Source: Nymphaea colorata (taxonomy: Eukaryota > Streptophyta > Magnoliopsida > Nymphaeales > Nymphaeaceae). Taken from it: a DNA stretch of 64,000 nt. Numbering within the stretch: the first letter of the stretch is position 1; each line of letters starts with the position of its first letter. The stretch is from contig NC_045142.1 in NCBI RefSeq assembly GCF_008831285.2, positions 21,145,354 to 21,209,353 of the forward strand, read 5' to 3'. This document shows positions 22,857 to 32,940 of this stretch, piece after piece. The notes beneath the pieces were generated by a model. That model had not been told where the DNA came from and searched no databases. It saw nothing but the letters and a program-made list of their open reading frames with translations. Position numbers and translations under genes: made by a program.

Positions 22857-24076
22857 TTAAGGAAGGATGGATGGTGGTCGGTTGGCATCCCACCACTCAG
22901 CATATTTCTTCTTCACCACTGGGCCTATGAACCAAGTGTATGATATTTGTGTCTTCCATTCTTGTCGAGCTACTGCAAACAATGCCGTCCATTGAGGAGA
23001 ACTAATGTCAAATTCAGGAATAACTCCAATTGGTGCATGCACAGAGACCATCTTCTGCCTTTGAGAGAACTGTCTCATACATCTGTCAGCACAATAATCA
23101 ACTATGAAGTAAGGGCCCAAGAGTGTGGTATGCCCATGATGATGGTGAGTGTATCGAGGTAGGCTCTGCCGACGATCACAATAATCCCAAATGATCTCTC
23201 CTTCATTCAATTGCTCGATCAAACGACGGTATTGCTCCAAGGTTGTTAATGATCCATCAGTGTTTCTGAATAGACTGGCTTGGGGTCCCGCATGCTTGAG
23301 GAACCACAATTGTAAAGCATATGTGCATCCTTCTATGAAGTCGATATCTCTAATGGTAAAGCGAGTGAGTCCTCGGTAAAGGAAGGCTAAAGCTGTCATT
23401 GCTACTGACAAGTGTCGGGTCCCTCTATGCCCCTATACTCGAAAAAGTTGGGCAATACGGACATCGAAAAGGTCACTTCCATTGGTAAAAAGGGTCACTC
23501 CTACTGTGCAGAGCATCATACAATGTTTAATTCTCCCTATGGCTTTTCGAGGTAGGGTAGAAGGTTCAACATAGGTTCCAAATTCTTCATACAAATTTTT
23601 CATGTTGATGCTTTGATTTTCATGGTTTTCTACTAAAGGCCAAGTTTTCCGTCCAGTAAAGTGAGCAATGAGGTCATTTGCATTGACCTTGGTTGGGTTC
23701 ATAAGGAATTGTTTTTCCAATAGATCATTTGGGTCACAAGTTGGAGTAAGGAGGTCTAGTATTTCGGCAAATTCATCTAGTAATATTGTCATTTCTCCCC
23801 ATGGAAACCAAAAGAGGAGGTCCTTGGGTTCCAACGCTCAGCGATTGCATGTACCAAATTTCCATTAACTGACTGCATTCCTCCAGCTGCCACTGTCTCT
23901 AGCCCACATTCTTCAAAGTAAGAAGGAAACATCCGAGAGAAGGTGGGATGCCAAATCCGATACCATTCGGGAGCCAAAGGTTGAGACTCAAGAGAAATGT
24001 AGGTGGACCGTTCGGGACCTTCCCCAAAGAGGATGTGATCATAAGGGAATGTGACACCACGTTGGAAAGAATACAT
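22857..24076 (-). pseudogene. Extra 5' ORF of the Ogre-like element (plant-mobile-domain-like), broken
   Basis: Three frames make one ancestral protein of roughly 400 residues: 24076-23789, 23834-23433 and 23411-22857. A one-base frame change near 23815 and a TAG at 23433-23435 interrupt it. The second part contains RWNPRTSSFGF, then WGEMTILLDEFAEILDL. This arrangement (RWxPxTxxFxxxxGEMTxxLxxxxxxxxL) is what I know from the plant mobile domain / aminotransferase-like family (PF10536 type). The third part ends IGPVVKKKYAEWWDANRPP. Ogre elements carry an ORF of unclear role at this place, upstream of gag. Whether the whole protein or only the first half belongs to that family needs a profile search. 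No membrane segment or signal peptide is seen. Confidence 0.65.
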
Positions 24077-24864
24077 ATTGAATGATGACTCTAAAAGATA
24101 AAAATTGAATTAGTGGAAAACATTGACTAGGTTGACAAAGACAATATGAGGTAGATGTGTGGAATGAGGTTGCAAATCATCACATAAGGTTTCACGCACA
24201 TCAACATCTATCATGAAATAATTTCTTTTTTTTTTCTTTTTTTTTAAAAATTGGGTATAGGAACCTAATTGAGATAATTTTGTGTCACGATAATCCGATA
24301 TCAAGTTATGCTTATATACCTTAGCCAAATGGCTTAGTACGAGCATAGATTCTTCCTTAGGCAATTAAGGGTAGAGTTCATCAACTTCTTCTTGATCACT
24401 CGTCGATATACCATAAATTACCACTCATGGTACTAACGAGGGGCGTTCCCGCCCAAGGTGTGGTCTAGTTGTAAGGCTTAGTCTTGTGCTACCGCCAAAG
24501 ACCAAGCCCGGCAACATGATGACCGGGACAAATAGGTATGAGAAATTTTGAAATATGAGAAATCATATAAATTGAGTTGTCTCTAACGCAATGTTGCCTA
24601 AGTTTGAAGATTAAAATAGAAGAGCAAACATGGCTTTCAAACAACACCTAAATTGAGAAGGGTGGTATGTGATCATAAATATGTGTGAACATGATTGATC
24701 CTTCTCAATTAGTCCTATGTGCAAGAAAACATTCACAATCATCAAACAATGCAATGAAATACCAATGGGGTCGAGGCCAAAATAGGGGACATGCTTTATC
24801 ATTGGCAATACATGAGATGTTCAAGTTAGTGAAAATGCATCAATAATCATAGCCAAACGATGAC
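24077..24864 (-). other. 5' leader of the Ogre-like element
   Basis: About 790 bp between PBS and the extra ORF without a long open frame. It holds a pyrimidine-poor (A)n/(T)n patch at 24226-24246 and no repeat shared with the LTR. In Ogre relatives this stretch is untranslated leader. Confidence 0.6.
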
Positions 24865-24884
24865 GGGTCCCATCACGGTCGCCA
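24865..24884 (-). other. Primer binding site
   Basis: Two bases inside the 5' LTR the minus strand reads TGGCGACCGTGATGGGACCC, starting with the TGG expected opposite a tRNA CCA end. It is not the common initiator-Met site. TGGCGACC fits the 3' end of a plant tRNA-Arg type acceptor (...GGTCGCCA), with mismatches further in; the tRNA assignment is from memory and tentative. Confidence 0.7.
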
Positions 24885-27629
24885 TCTATTTGCATCCCAA
24901 AATTTTCATTGGTTTTGGAGTGCTCCAGAAAAATAAGGTTTTTGTTTTGAAAGAGGAAAGAAATGGACTCGCCCGTCGGTACGAGGATCGACCGTTCCCG
25001 GCGCCTTTACCGGGGGTAATCAACCCAAGGACTATGTTTATCATTGATGCATTTCGTTTTAACTAAAACATCTTTTTGATTCTATGTGCGGTGTAGAAAA
25101 TATTGAAAGTTTGGAGTTTCAAACTTTTGAAAGGGTTCTTGAAGAATTGCTTGAAAATGTGAAATGTTTTGAGGAAAAAGTAAAACTAGTAAATATCATT
25201 TGAAAAACTTGTGAAAACATTTTGAAATCACTTTAGTGTTCTCTTAAGACTTTAAGTAGGTTTGAGATTTTGCTCTAATTCGGTTACCACCTAGCTAGAG
25301 CTCCATCCCTTCTTGTTTAAGTTCCTTTAGAGAGGTGCTTGTGATCATAAGTGAAATAAAGTGGGTGAGAATGCATTAATGCATTTACCCTATATGATTG
25401 AAAAAAAGTAAAACATTCCTACCACAACATTCATCTAATATCATTCCTACCACAACATACATCTAAGATTTCGTTGTTATAATTATTATATGTAAGAAGG
25501 AAAAGTTTTTGAAAATGGATAGAGATTGTAGACCATCAAGCATGATTCCAATATTGGGTCATTACTTGATTTGTGGTCTTATTGAAGTTGGTAAATAGAA
25601 AGTTCATGAGATGAGAATGTTAAGAAGAATACAAGAGATAAAACACTCTTATGAAAGGAAAGAGAGAGATATAGAGAAAGACATGCATACTTGTGTACAT
25701 ATCATCACATATAAGAGAAAAAGATGTATTGATTCGAAGAGAAAGAGAGATTTTAGAGGAAAAGAAAAATATCATACGCATATATGGGTATGAGAAATGT
25801 TATAAGAGAAGATTTTTGTCTTGAAAAGAGGATAATATTTGAAAGAGAGGAGATGGAACACATGTACATACGTATTCATGCACATATGAAAATTATAAAA
25901 TAGAAAGTGAAAGCATAGAGAGAGAAAGATGGGGGTCATCATGTTGGTATAAATGTATATAACATGTGTATACATCCATACCTTCACAAGATTAAAAAAA
26001 AAAAAAAAAAAAATCAAGGAACAACTTAAATTACCAACTTCAAATTTAATGTAGGCCGGAGGGGAGCTTGGACTCATGCAAGAGTCTAAGCTAAGTCCCT
26101 AAGGCCATATTAGAAGGTTCTTTTGAAAATGTTTTGGAAAATATGATTTATGTAAGTATAGAATGTTATTATTTAGTTTGTTGTAAGAGATATATTTCTT
26201 CCACCGTTGGGTATGAAAGAAAACAAGCAACATAACGAAGCACTCATTAGGGTTCCTAATGTGATGATTAAGAAGGAAACTAGCGCAAAATGCCATGAAA
26301 ATGCATATTAACATGTACATTTTCGTGAGGGTTTATCCCGGGTTGGACAAGTCCCAACCTCAAAATTAATATGAAAATAAAGAGTCTCCAAACCATACTC
26401 TCATTCCCGCCATACATTCACATGTAAGTAAAGAACCAAGCAACCATGCGTGCATAATTTATAGATAACATTCAAGGAATGAAAGAAAGAAAGAGAATGA
26501 TGGAAAAAGCAAAGTTCAATTAGGAGGGAAGACATGATGTAACTATGAATTGATATACCACATCATCTTCTCATGTTCCCGGTGCACTTGAGTATAGCCT
26601 CTTGACTCTAAAATAAAGATTGAGAGCTATCTCTTTTGACCATGGAGAAATGAGGAAGAGAGGAAAATAAGAGGAAAAAAAAAAAAAAAAACAATAAGAA
26701 TGTATTCATGAAAAGAAAGAACATGATTAAAATGAAAGATCATCTCATCTTTCATTGCTCCCGGTGCACTTTGAGTATAGCCTCTTGTCTTTAAAAAAGA
26801 GATTGAGAGCTACCTTTTTTAGCCGTGGGGAGATGAAGATGAGAAGAAATGTAGAAAGAGATACAATGTTATATTTAATAAAAGAAAAAAACATGATTCA
26901 ATCATGAAACGAAAGATCCTCTCATCTTTTCACACTCCCAATGCACTTGAGCATAGCCTCTTGTCTCTAAAAAGAGATTGAGGTTATCTCCTTTGGTCAT
27001 GGGAAGAGGAAGAAGAGAAAAAAAAGAAAATAACAAGGACAAGACTATATTGAAGAAATGAAATAACAATAACAACAAAAATATATTCATTAAGGAAAAG
27101 AATAACAACAACAAGAATATATATTGAAGAGAAGAAAGAGAAAGAACAAGAACAACAAGAATACTTGAAAGAGCATGATTTAATCATAAAATAAAATATC
27201 ATCTCATCTTCTCATGCTCCCGGTGCATTTGAGCATAGCCTCTTGTCTCTAAAAAGAGGTTGAGTGCTATCTCCTTTGGCCATGGGGAGATGAAGATGAG
27301 AAAAAAAAATGAAAACAACAACAACACTATGTTTAAGAGAAAGAAATAACATAATAATAAGAACATTAATGAAAAGAAAGAAGAGAGAAATGAGAGAGAT
27401 GAAGATTACATACCTCTAATGGGAAATAACTTAAGGAAGATGAACACCTTCACTTGAAAATCCCCTTTTGAATGAAGCTCCAAAAGTGCTTGCTCTAAGT
27501 TGGAGAAGGAAATGAAAAGAGGAAGAGGGAGAGAGAGAGAGAGCTCAAGAGAAACTCTAAGTCTTCAGTGAGAATACACTAGAGTTTCTCCCAAGGACCA
27601 ATCTTGCCCAAGAGGGGGGATATGGGGGG

Positions 27630-27637
27630 TATTTATA
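27630..27637 (-). promoter_or_regulatory. TATA box of the 5' LTR
   Basis: TATAAATA on the minus strand, just after the U3 repeat array, followed by C-rich DNA. The same arrangement occurs in the 3' LTR (14963-14956) and in the diverged relative at 32.6 kb, where CTATAAATACCCCC is kept. Initiation would be expected roughly 30 bp downstream, defining R. Confidence 0.75.
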
Positions 27638-27665
27638 GAGGATTTTGGAGCCAAAACCCAAAATT

Positions 27666-28230
27666 TGAATTTTTTGACCTAAAAAGACTAAAATCACCCT
27701 CCAAAAGGAGATTTTTTTGGCCAAAAGAAGGGCAAATGAGTCTTGTCCACCCAAAAAGACTAAAACTACCCTCTAAAAGGATGTTTTTTTGTCAAAAGGA
27801 GGGGTAAATTGGTCTTGTTTACCAAAAAGACTAAAATCACCCTCTAAAAGGAGGTTTTTTGGTCAAAAGGAGGGGCAAATCGGTCTTGTTTAAAAAAGAC
27901 TAAAATCACCCTCTAAAAGAAGGTTTTTTGGTCAAAAGGAGGGGCAAATCGGTCTTGTTTGAAAAAGACTAAAATCATCCTCTAAAAGAAGGTTTTTTGG
28001 TCAAAAGGAGGGGCAAATCGGTCTTGTTTGAAAAGACTAAAATCACCCTTTAAAGGAGGTTTTTTGGTCAAAAGGAGGGGCAAATCGGTCTTGTTTAAAA
28101 AAAGACTAAAATCACCCTCTAAAAGGAGGTTTTTTGGTCAAAAGGATGGACAAATCGGTCTTGTTTAAAAAGACTAAAATCACCCTCTAAAAGAAGGTTT
28201 TTGGTCAAAAGGAGGGCAAATCGGTCTTAA
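27666..28230. repeat. U3 tandem array, 5' LTR (8 units of ~68 bp)
   Basis: Units share the core GACTAAAATCACCCTCTAAA, then a run ending GGTTTTTTGGTCAAAAGGAG and GGGCAAATCGGTCTTGTTT. The array lies directly upstream of the TATA box in element orientation, the position of LTR enhancers. The first two units are the most divergent. Confidence 0.9.
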
Positions 28231-28420
28231 ATGATTGATTTGGATCTGAACTTGGGTTTTGGATCTAAAAGTAGTATTTTGGATTTAATTTGGATATGAG
28301 AGTTCTATTTTGGATTTAATTTGGATCTGAGAGTAGTATTTTGGAAATCTTGTGCCTAAATTTGAATTTCGCATTTGGATAAAACATCATAGTCCTTTAG
28401 AAAAATTTGGGGTGATTACA

Positions 28421-28425
28421 GCGTG
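28421..28425. repeat. Target-site duplication GCGTG, right copy
   Basis: Identical to 12204-12208 and directly adjacent to the outer end of the right LTR. Confidence 0.93.
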
Positions 28426-29643
28426 AGAACATAATTTTTTTTTCAAAATTTTCGTCTTTGCCATTGTTTTACAGTTTAGCTTGTAGTCACGATGTCACAT
28501 TTGAGATTATGTTGAAAAAGTGGGTCCGAAAATGAAAAATTTTGTTAACCGAACGTCACTGACTTAAGTGGAAACCAAGATCGTTGGAGGTATTGGAGGG
28601 AAGTGGAAGTTCGTTAACGTCCCCCCCTCTCTCTCTCTCTCGATTGATCGATCGATAGAAGGTTCCGAATCAGAAAGAGATTGACGGAGCACCAGAAGTT
28701 CGTTAACGTCCCTCTCTCTCTCTCTCTCCCTCTCTTGGACCGATAGAAGGTTCCGAATCAGAAAGAGATCGACGGAGCACCAGATCTTTCTTTCTCAGCA
28801 TCATCATTGGTGAGCATCCTCTCTCTGACTCTCTATTATCTTTTTTCATTCATAATCACTAAAATTTGGCGTTCTTGTTTGTACTTTTCATCCACTCGGC
28901 CTCGGAAGTTCTGCATCAGGTTTTGCTGATATCGGAGAAGAATGACGGAACAAAAAGAAAGAGATCGACGGAGTTCACCAGACCTTTTCGTTTCAGCGTC
29001 GCCATTGGTGAGCGTCCTCTCTCTGACTCTCTGATATCTTTTTTCATCTCATAATCGCTAAAATTTGGCGTTCTTGTTTTTGCTTTTCCTCCACTCGCGG
29101 TGGAAGTTTTGCGTCAGGTCTTGTTGATATCGAAGAAGAACGAAAGAACAAAATGCGACGAGATCGGCGGAGTTCATCAGCTAAGCATGGAAACGTCAGT
29201 CTCTCTCTCTTCTTGCTCTCTCTCATATTTGTCTCATATAACTAAAGCTTAGCATCGTCATGCCTCCTTCAACGTTTTCGATAGCGTTGATCTGGAAGAG
29301 CACTGGGAGGATCAAAGCCGAGCTGTATCAGAGCAATGAGCGCATCCGGTACACCCCTCCTCTCTCTTGTTTACTCTGTGTGCATGCATTTTCACTTCAA
29401 GATGTAATCTAATTGCTGTTAAAATATCTTTTCCATGTTGTAACATGTCATTTTTTAAATGCAGCTTGATATGTTACAAGAAGAAAATGAAATCTCCTTG
29501 ATAAGGTTCGCTGTCTACTATACAAGAAGAAACTTTCTGCACCCAAATCCATAGTCGTGGAGAGATTGCAGTAGCAGATGGAGCAATCAAGGAGATGTGC
29601 AATGGGGGAGAAACGAAAGTGCTTGTCGACTCTTTGACGATGC
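28426..29643 (+). other. Locally duplicated, exon/intron-like stretch before the gap
   Basis: CT-rich DNA with a ~95-bp unit repeated at about 28608-28790 (GAAGGTTCCGAATCAGAAAG in both) and a longer ~190-bp unit repeated across about 28750-29200 (shared words: GATCGACGGAG, TTGGTGAGC, CTAAAATTTGGCGTTCTTG). Each unit ends in a donor-like G|GTGAGC or equivalent. At 29261 an ATG opens PPSTFSIALIWKSTGRIK and ends near CCG|GTACAC; a second segment after ATGCAG (29464) reads LDMLQEENEISLI. That hexad-like run resembles plant coiled-coil proteins, but the phase does not join the two segments, so no gene is called. The gap cuts off whatever follows. Confidence 0.35.
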
Positions 29644-29743
29644 NNNNNNNNNNNNNNNNNNNNNNNNNNNNNNNNNNNNNNNNNNNNNNNNNNNNNNNNN
29701 NNNNNNNNNNNNNNNNNNNNNNNNNNNNNNNNNNNNNNNNNNN
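29644..29743. other. Assembly gap (100 N)
   Basis: Exactly 100 ambiguous bases, the conventional size for a gap of unknown length. Continuity of features across it cannot be assumed. Confidence 0.99.
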
Positions 29744-30615
29744 ACTCCAACCAACTTTTACATGAAAAAAACAGAATGTGAGAGTATGAAGAATTAAAGA
29801 ATCATTAAGGAGGACTGATACATCACGCAACTCCTATATCAAGAATCATGCAGGAACGTGTGGACTTGTGTGGCAATTGCCCACACAGACACACAAAAAT
29901 TACTAGTTACATTGTCAAAGCTCTGTAGCTATTTTGCTGATTAGCATGTGGGCATCCCTCAGCCACTGATTTTCTGAAGGCCTTCTGTCAGCAGCGAATA
30001 TCTTGCTTTGCCTCCGACAGTTACTGTTTTTGGCGGTGACCCATTCAAACTGCGAACCGATGAGATTGGTCCTTTTCCTTGGAAAAAACTGTTGAATCAA
30101 TGGCTGCTCATTGTATTTGAGAAGTCCTGCATTTCTCAAAATCAATCAGGCCAGTCCATGAAACTGGGCTTGATCCATCGACGGTCCAGCTGTTCTCTTT
30201 AGATGGCCGGGACACCATAAAACTTCTTCTTGGTCGATGTTTAACATTTATATGTTTTCTATTTGAGCAGATCCCCACCTCAACGTTTATGCATAATACA
30301 TAGGTCATATATGCGTCTTCTCAACTTTCCAAGATCGTTTTCTTTTTTCTATAATGACACAAATACAAATTATTTAGGTTTCATGGCCAGAGAGGCTAAG
30401 CCTGTAATTTTCAAGCACCTCGTTCAAATTCGGAGATTCGAGAAAAGGTCTGCAGCGAATTCTTAGCTTTAATCCTGCTTGGAAGGTCTAGGATGCGTTG
30501 GGGCAGGAATCACCCAATGAAGCGTTGGAGCATAGCACCACAAGTAACCAAAACTGGTGACTGCGTTTCCAAGTAAAAATGTGACCCATGGATGCAATGG
30601 AAATCTGACACAAGA
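29744..30615. other. Intergenic; one protein-like minus-strand ORF
   Basis: The minus strand at 30145-29915 is open for 76 codons (ILRNAGLLKYNEQPLIQQFF, then RKRTNLIGSQFEWV). A competing frame over the same bases reads SPPKTVTVGGKARYSLLTEG. I cannot assign either to a family. Nothing else is recognised. Confidence 0.3.
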
Positions 30616-30619
30616 ATAT

Positions 30620-31830
30620 TCATGCATGTCTCTCTCTCATAGTCCACATCTTCCGTTAATCTTTCCACCATCCTTTAAGAGCTGTTTCAGAATAAAAAAA
30701 ACAAATTAGTGCTAAATCAGAGAGAGAGAGAGGTGACAGTTGCTCATGAAGAGGATGAGTGGCAAGTGTTTCAGCTGAGTTCGGGTAGATTGAGTTGAGT
30801 GCCCTTATGGGCACCCAACGTACAAACTCAAGAATAAGGGACATTTTAGCAATTTTTAAAAGGTATGTCTTTTACTGTATTTCTTTTTGCTTCCACTTTT
30901 GTCTTCCTATTTTTTTTCATCGTAACCATACAAACTCAAGAAAATTTTTACAGATAACCAGGTTTGGAGTTCGGTGGACATGGGCCAATGCCGACATATT
31001 TCAATTAATGTACAGTCATAATGAGAAGTAGAGTGTCCGGTCCAAGGAAAGGTATTATAGAAAAGATATATTTTGAAAAAAGAAGTTTGTAATATATATA
31101 TATATATAAAGTCTAAATAAACATCATTTCATTAAAAAAATTCAGAAGTACACCAACCTCCTTCTTTTTTCCCCGTACATAGGATGTGCATGCAACATAC
31201 CTAAAACCCCATCTTTTTTGGTATGGTAACTGCATAATTGTGAGTCCATAAGGATGTGCATGCAACTCGATCTCACATCCCGCTGTGACTCAAAAGGATA
31301 GAAAAAAGAGAGCGGAAAAGAGGAGAAGCTGCAGTTTGTCTACGGTCATTGTCATGATGTAGATGAGACGTCACTCTAAAAATCTGGAATTACATCTCAA
31401 ATTGATGGACTAGCATTTTCTCATCCATCTATTGGAACAAGTTTTTCTCAGAGACCTTAGACTTAATTTCTTGCTTAGGTGGGCATCTTAGATCCTTTTC
31501 ATGACGTATGTGGAGGGCTATATATCTATATGATCCAAGATATTGCATACCTAAGGTCTGTTTTGAATAGGTGAAAAGTGAAAGCTGGAAGGACCGCACT
31601 TTCTTACGTATGAAGTACATCACAAAGCACCCATCCAGATATGCTTTCTATATCAAAATTTTATCTCTCTACATTTATCATTCTAGCAGCCAAACATTAT
31701 GAAAAACTGAATTTTTCATTATAGATGGCCACCTTTGAAAGTCGATCAAACAAACTGATGGTCGCTAACATCTTCTCTAAGAACTTATTGCCTTCTGACC
31801 AACACTTCTGGCACAAACCGACTGTTGCAT
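30620..31830. repeat. Duplicated block X (partner at 56110-57275)
   Basis: Shares long colinear words with block Y: GTTAATCTTTCCACC, TTAAGAGCTGTTTCAGAATA, GTGGACATGGGCCAA, GAGTGTCCGGTCCAAG, GACCTTAGACTTAATTT and GTGGGCAT, and GATATTGCAT with CCTAAGGTCTG. Spacing is conserved except for indels and a (TA)n tract. No coding region is recognised in either copy. This is a diverged direct duplication rather than a known transposon. Confidence 0.85.
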
Positions 31831-32053
31831 GCAACTGTCATATGAATATTGGGCATTAGTGCACAAAACAAATGTTCAGTCCAAAGAATTAAAATATTTA
31901 TGAAGGATTGTATAACAGCCAGAACACTTTCTGAGTGTTGCGTGAATTTGCCCTGAAAATTGGGTCTGATTCAAGAATTATTAATTATAGTGCTCTATCA
32001 ATCTATCCCAAATTTGAAAGGATTCATGATACAATCATAAAATGTTCACTTAG

Positions 32054-32940
32054 TGTAATCACCCCAAATTTTTCAAAAAGAATGCCCTCTTTTATTGAAA
32101 ACACAAAACCCAATTTTTGGATCTAAATTGGTCCAAAGCCACAATCCAAATCCAAATTATATCCAGAAACCCAAGTTCAAATCCAAATCAAGCATTTGAG
32201 ACCCATGTGCTCTTTCTTTTAACAAAAATGCCTCCTTTTAGAGGGTGATTTTGGTCTTTGTGGTAAACAAGACCCATTTGTCCCTATTTTTTGACAAAGA
32301 ACCTCATTCTAAAAGACAATTTTGGTAAACAAGACCAATTTGTCCCTTCTTTTTGACAAAGAAGCTCCTTTTAGAGGGTAATTTTGGTCTTTTTGGTAAA
32401 CAAGACCCATTTGCTCGTCCTTTTTGACAAAGAACCTCCCATTAGAGGGCGATTTTGGTCTTTTTGGTAAACAAGACTTATTTGCCCCTCCTTTTTGACA
32501 AAGAACCTCCTTTTGAAAGATAATTTTGGGTTTTTTGATAAACAAGACCCATTTGCCCTCTTTTTTTTACAAAGAACCTCCTTTTACAGGGTGATTTTGA
32601 TCTTTTAAAAAAAATTCAAATTTAGGTTATGGCTCCAAAATCTTCTATAAATACCCCCACTTCACCCTCTTGAGCAAGAGTGGTCCTTGGAAGAAACCCT
32701 AGAGTATTCTCACTTGAAGACTTAGGGTTTTTCTTGAGGTCTCTCTCTCCCCCTCTTCCTCTTTCCATTCTCTTCAACTTGGAGCAAACTGCAACCCTTT
32801 TGGAGGCATTATCTTGGAGCTTCACTCAAGGGATCTTCAAGTGAAGGTGTTCATTTCGTTAAGTCATTTTCTCATTTAGAGGTATGTAATCATCATCCCT
32901 CTCATTTTTCTCCAATTTTCTTTCCTCTTAGAAAACCGCA
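32054..32940 (+). repeat. Diverged Ogre-like LTR fragment, opposite orientation
   Basis: Starts TGTAATCACCCCAAATTTTT, the LTR start of the 12.2-28.4 kb element, but on the plus strand. It then shows five to six diverged units of the same U3 array (TTTTAGAGGGTGATTTTGGT), a TATA box in CTATAAATACCCCC (about 32644-32657), the leader, and AG|GTATGTAATCATCATC at 32882. It breaks off about 890 bp in, where copia gag sequence begins. The rest of the LTR is missing. Confidence 0.88.

Larger units (their letters stand above)
12209..28420 (-). mobile_element. Complete Tat/Ogre-like Ty3 LTR retrotransposon (about 16.2 kb)
   Basis: Two near-identical 3.5-kb direct repeats bracket retroelement genes that all read on the minus strand. 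A perfect 5-bp target duplication GCGTG flanks the whole unit (12204-12208 and 28421-28425). Order in element orientation: 5' LTR 28420-24887, PBS, extra ORF 24076-22857, gag-protease 22701-19921, RT-RNase H 19714-18094, second RNase H plus integrase 18093-16270, tandem-repeat spacer, PPT, 3' LTR 15750-12209. The extra 5' ORF, the second (archaeal-type) RNase H before integrase, the very long LTRs and a pro/RT break are hallmarks of the Tat lineage, Ogre branch. The LTRs differ by scattered single-base changes and short indels, which I judge by eye as a few percent, so insertion was fairly recent. At least four in-frame stops, a frameshift in the extra ORF and a missing integrase Glu mean it can no longer move on its own. 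Confidence 0.95.
24887..28420 (-). repeat. 5' LTR of the Ogre-like element (3534 bp)
   Basis: Partner of 12209-15750, colinear over its full length with small indels and scattered substitutions. Its inner end reads ATGCAAATA rather than ATGCAAACA, a change in the terminal CA dinucleotide. It contains the same U3 repeat array (28230-27666), TATA box (27637-27630), donor-like site (27414/27413) and U5-side repeats (27300-26560). As the upstream LTR it would provide the promoter for the element. Confidence 0.95.

Noticed and set aside
29261-29520. Possible gene with MPPSTFSIALIWKS and LDMLQEENEISLI exons
   Set aside because: The second segment recalls plant coiled-coil proteins, but the two do not join in phase and the gap prevents following it; kept only as a low-confidence region note.
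29448-29830. ORFs spanning the N run
   Set aside because: Open only because the 100 N are unreadable.
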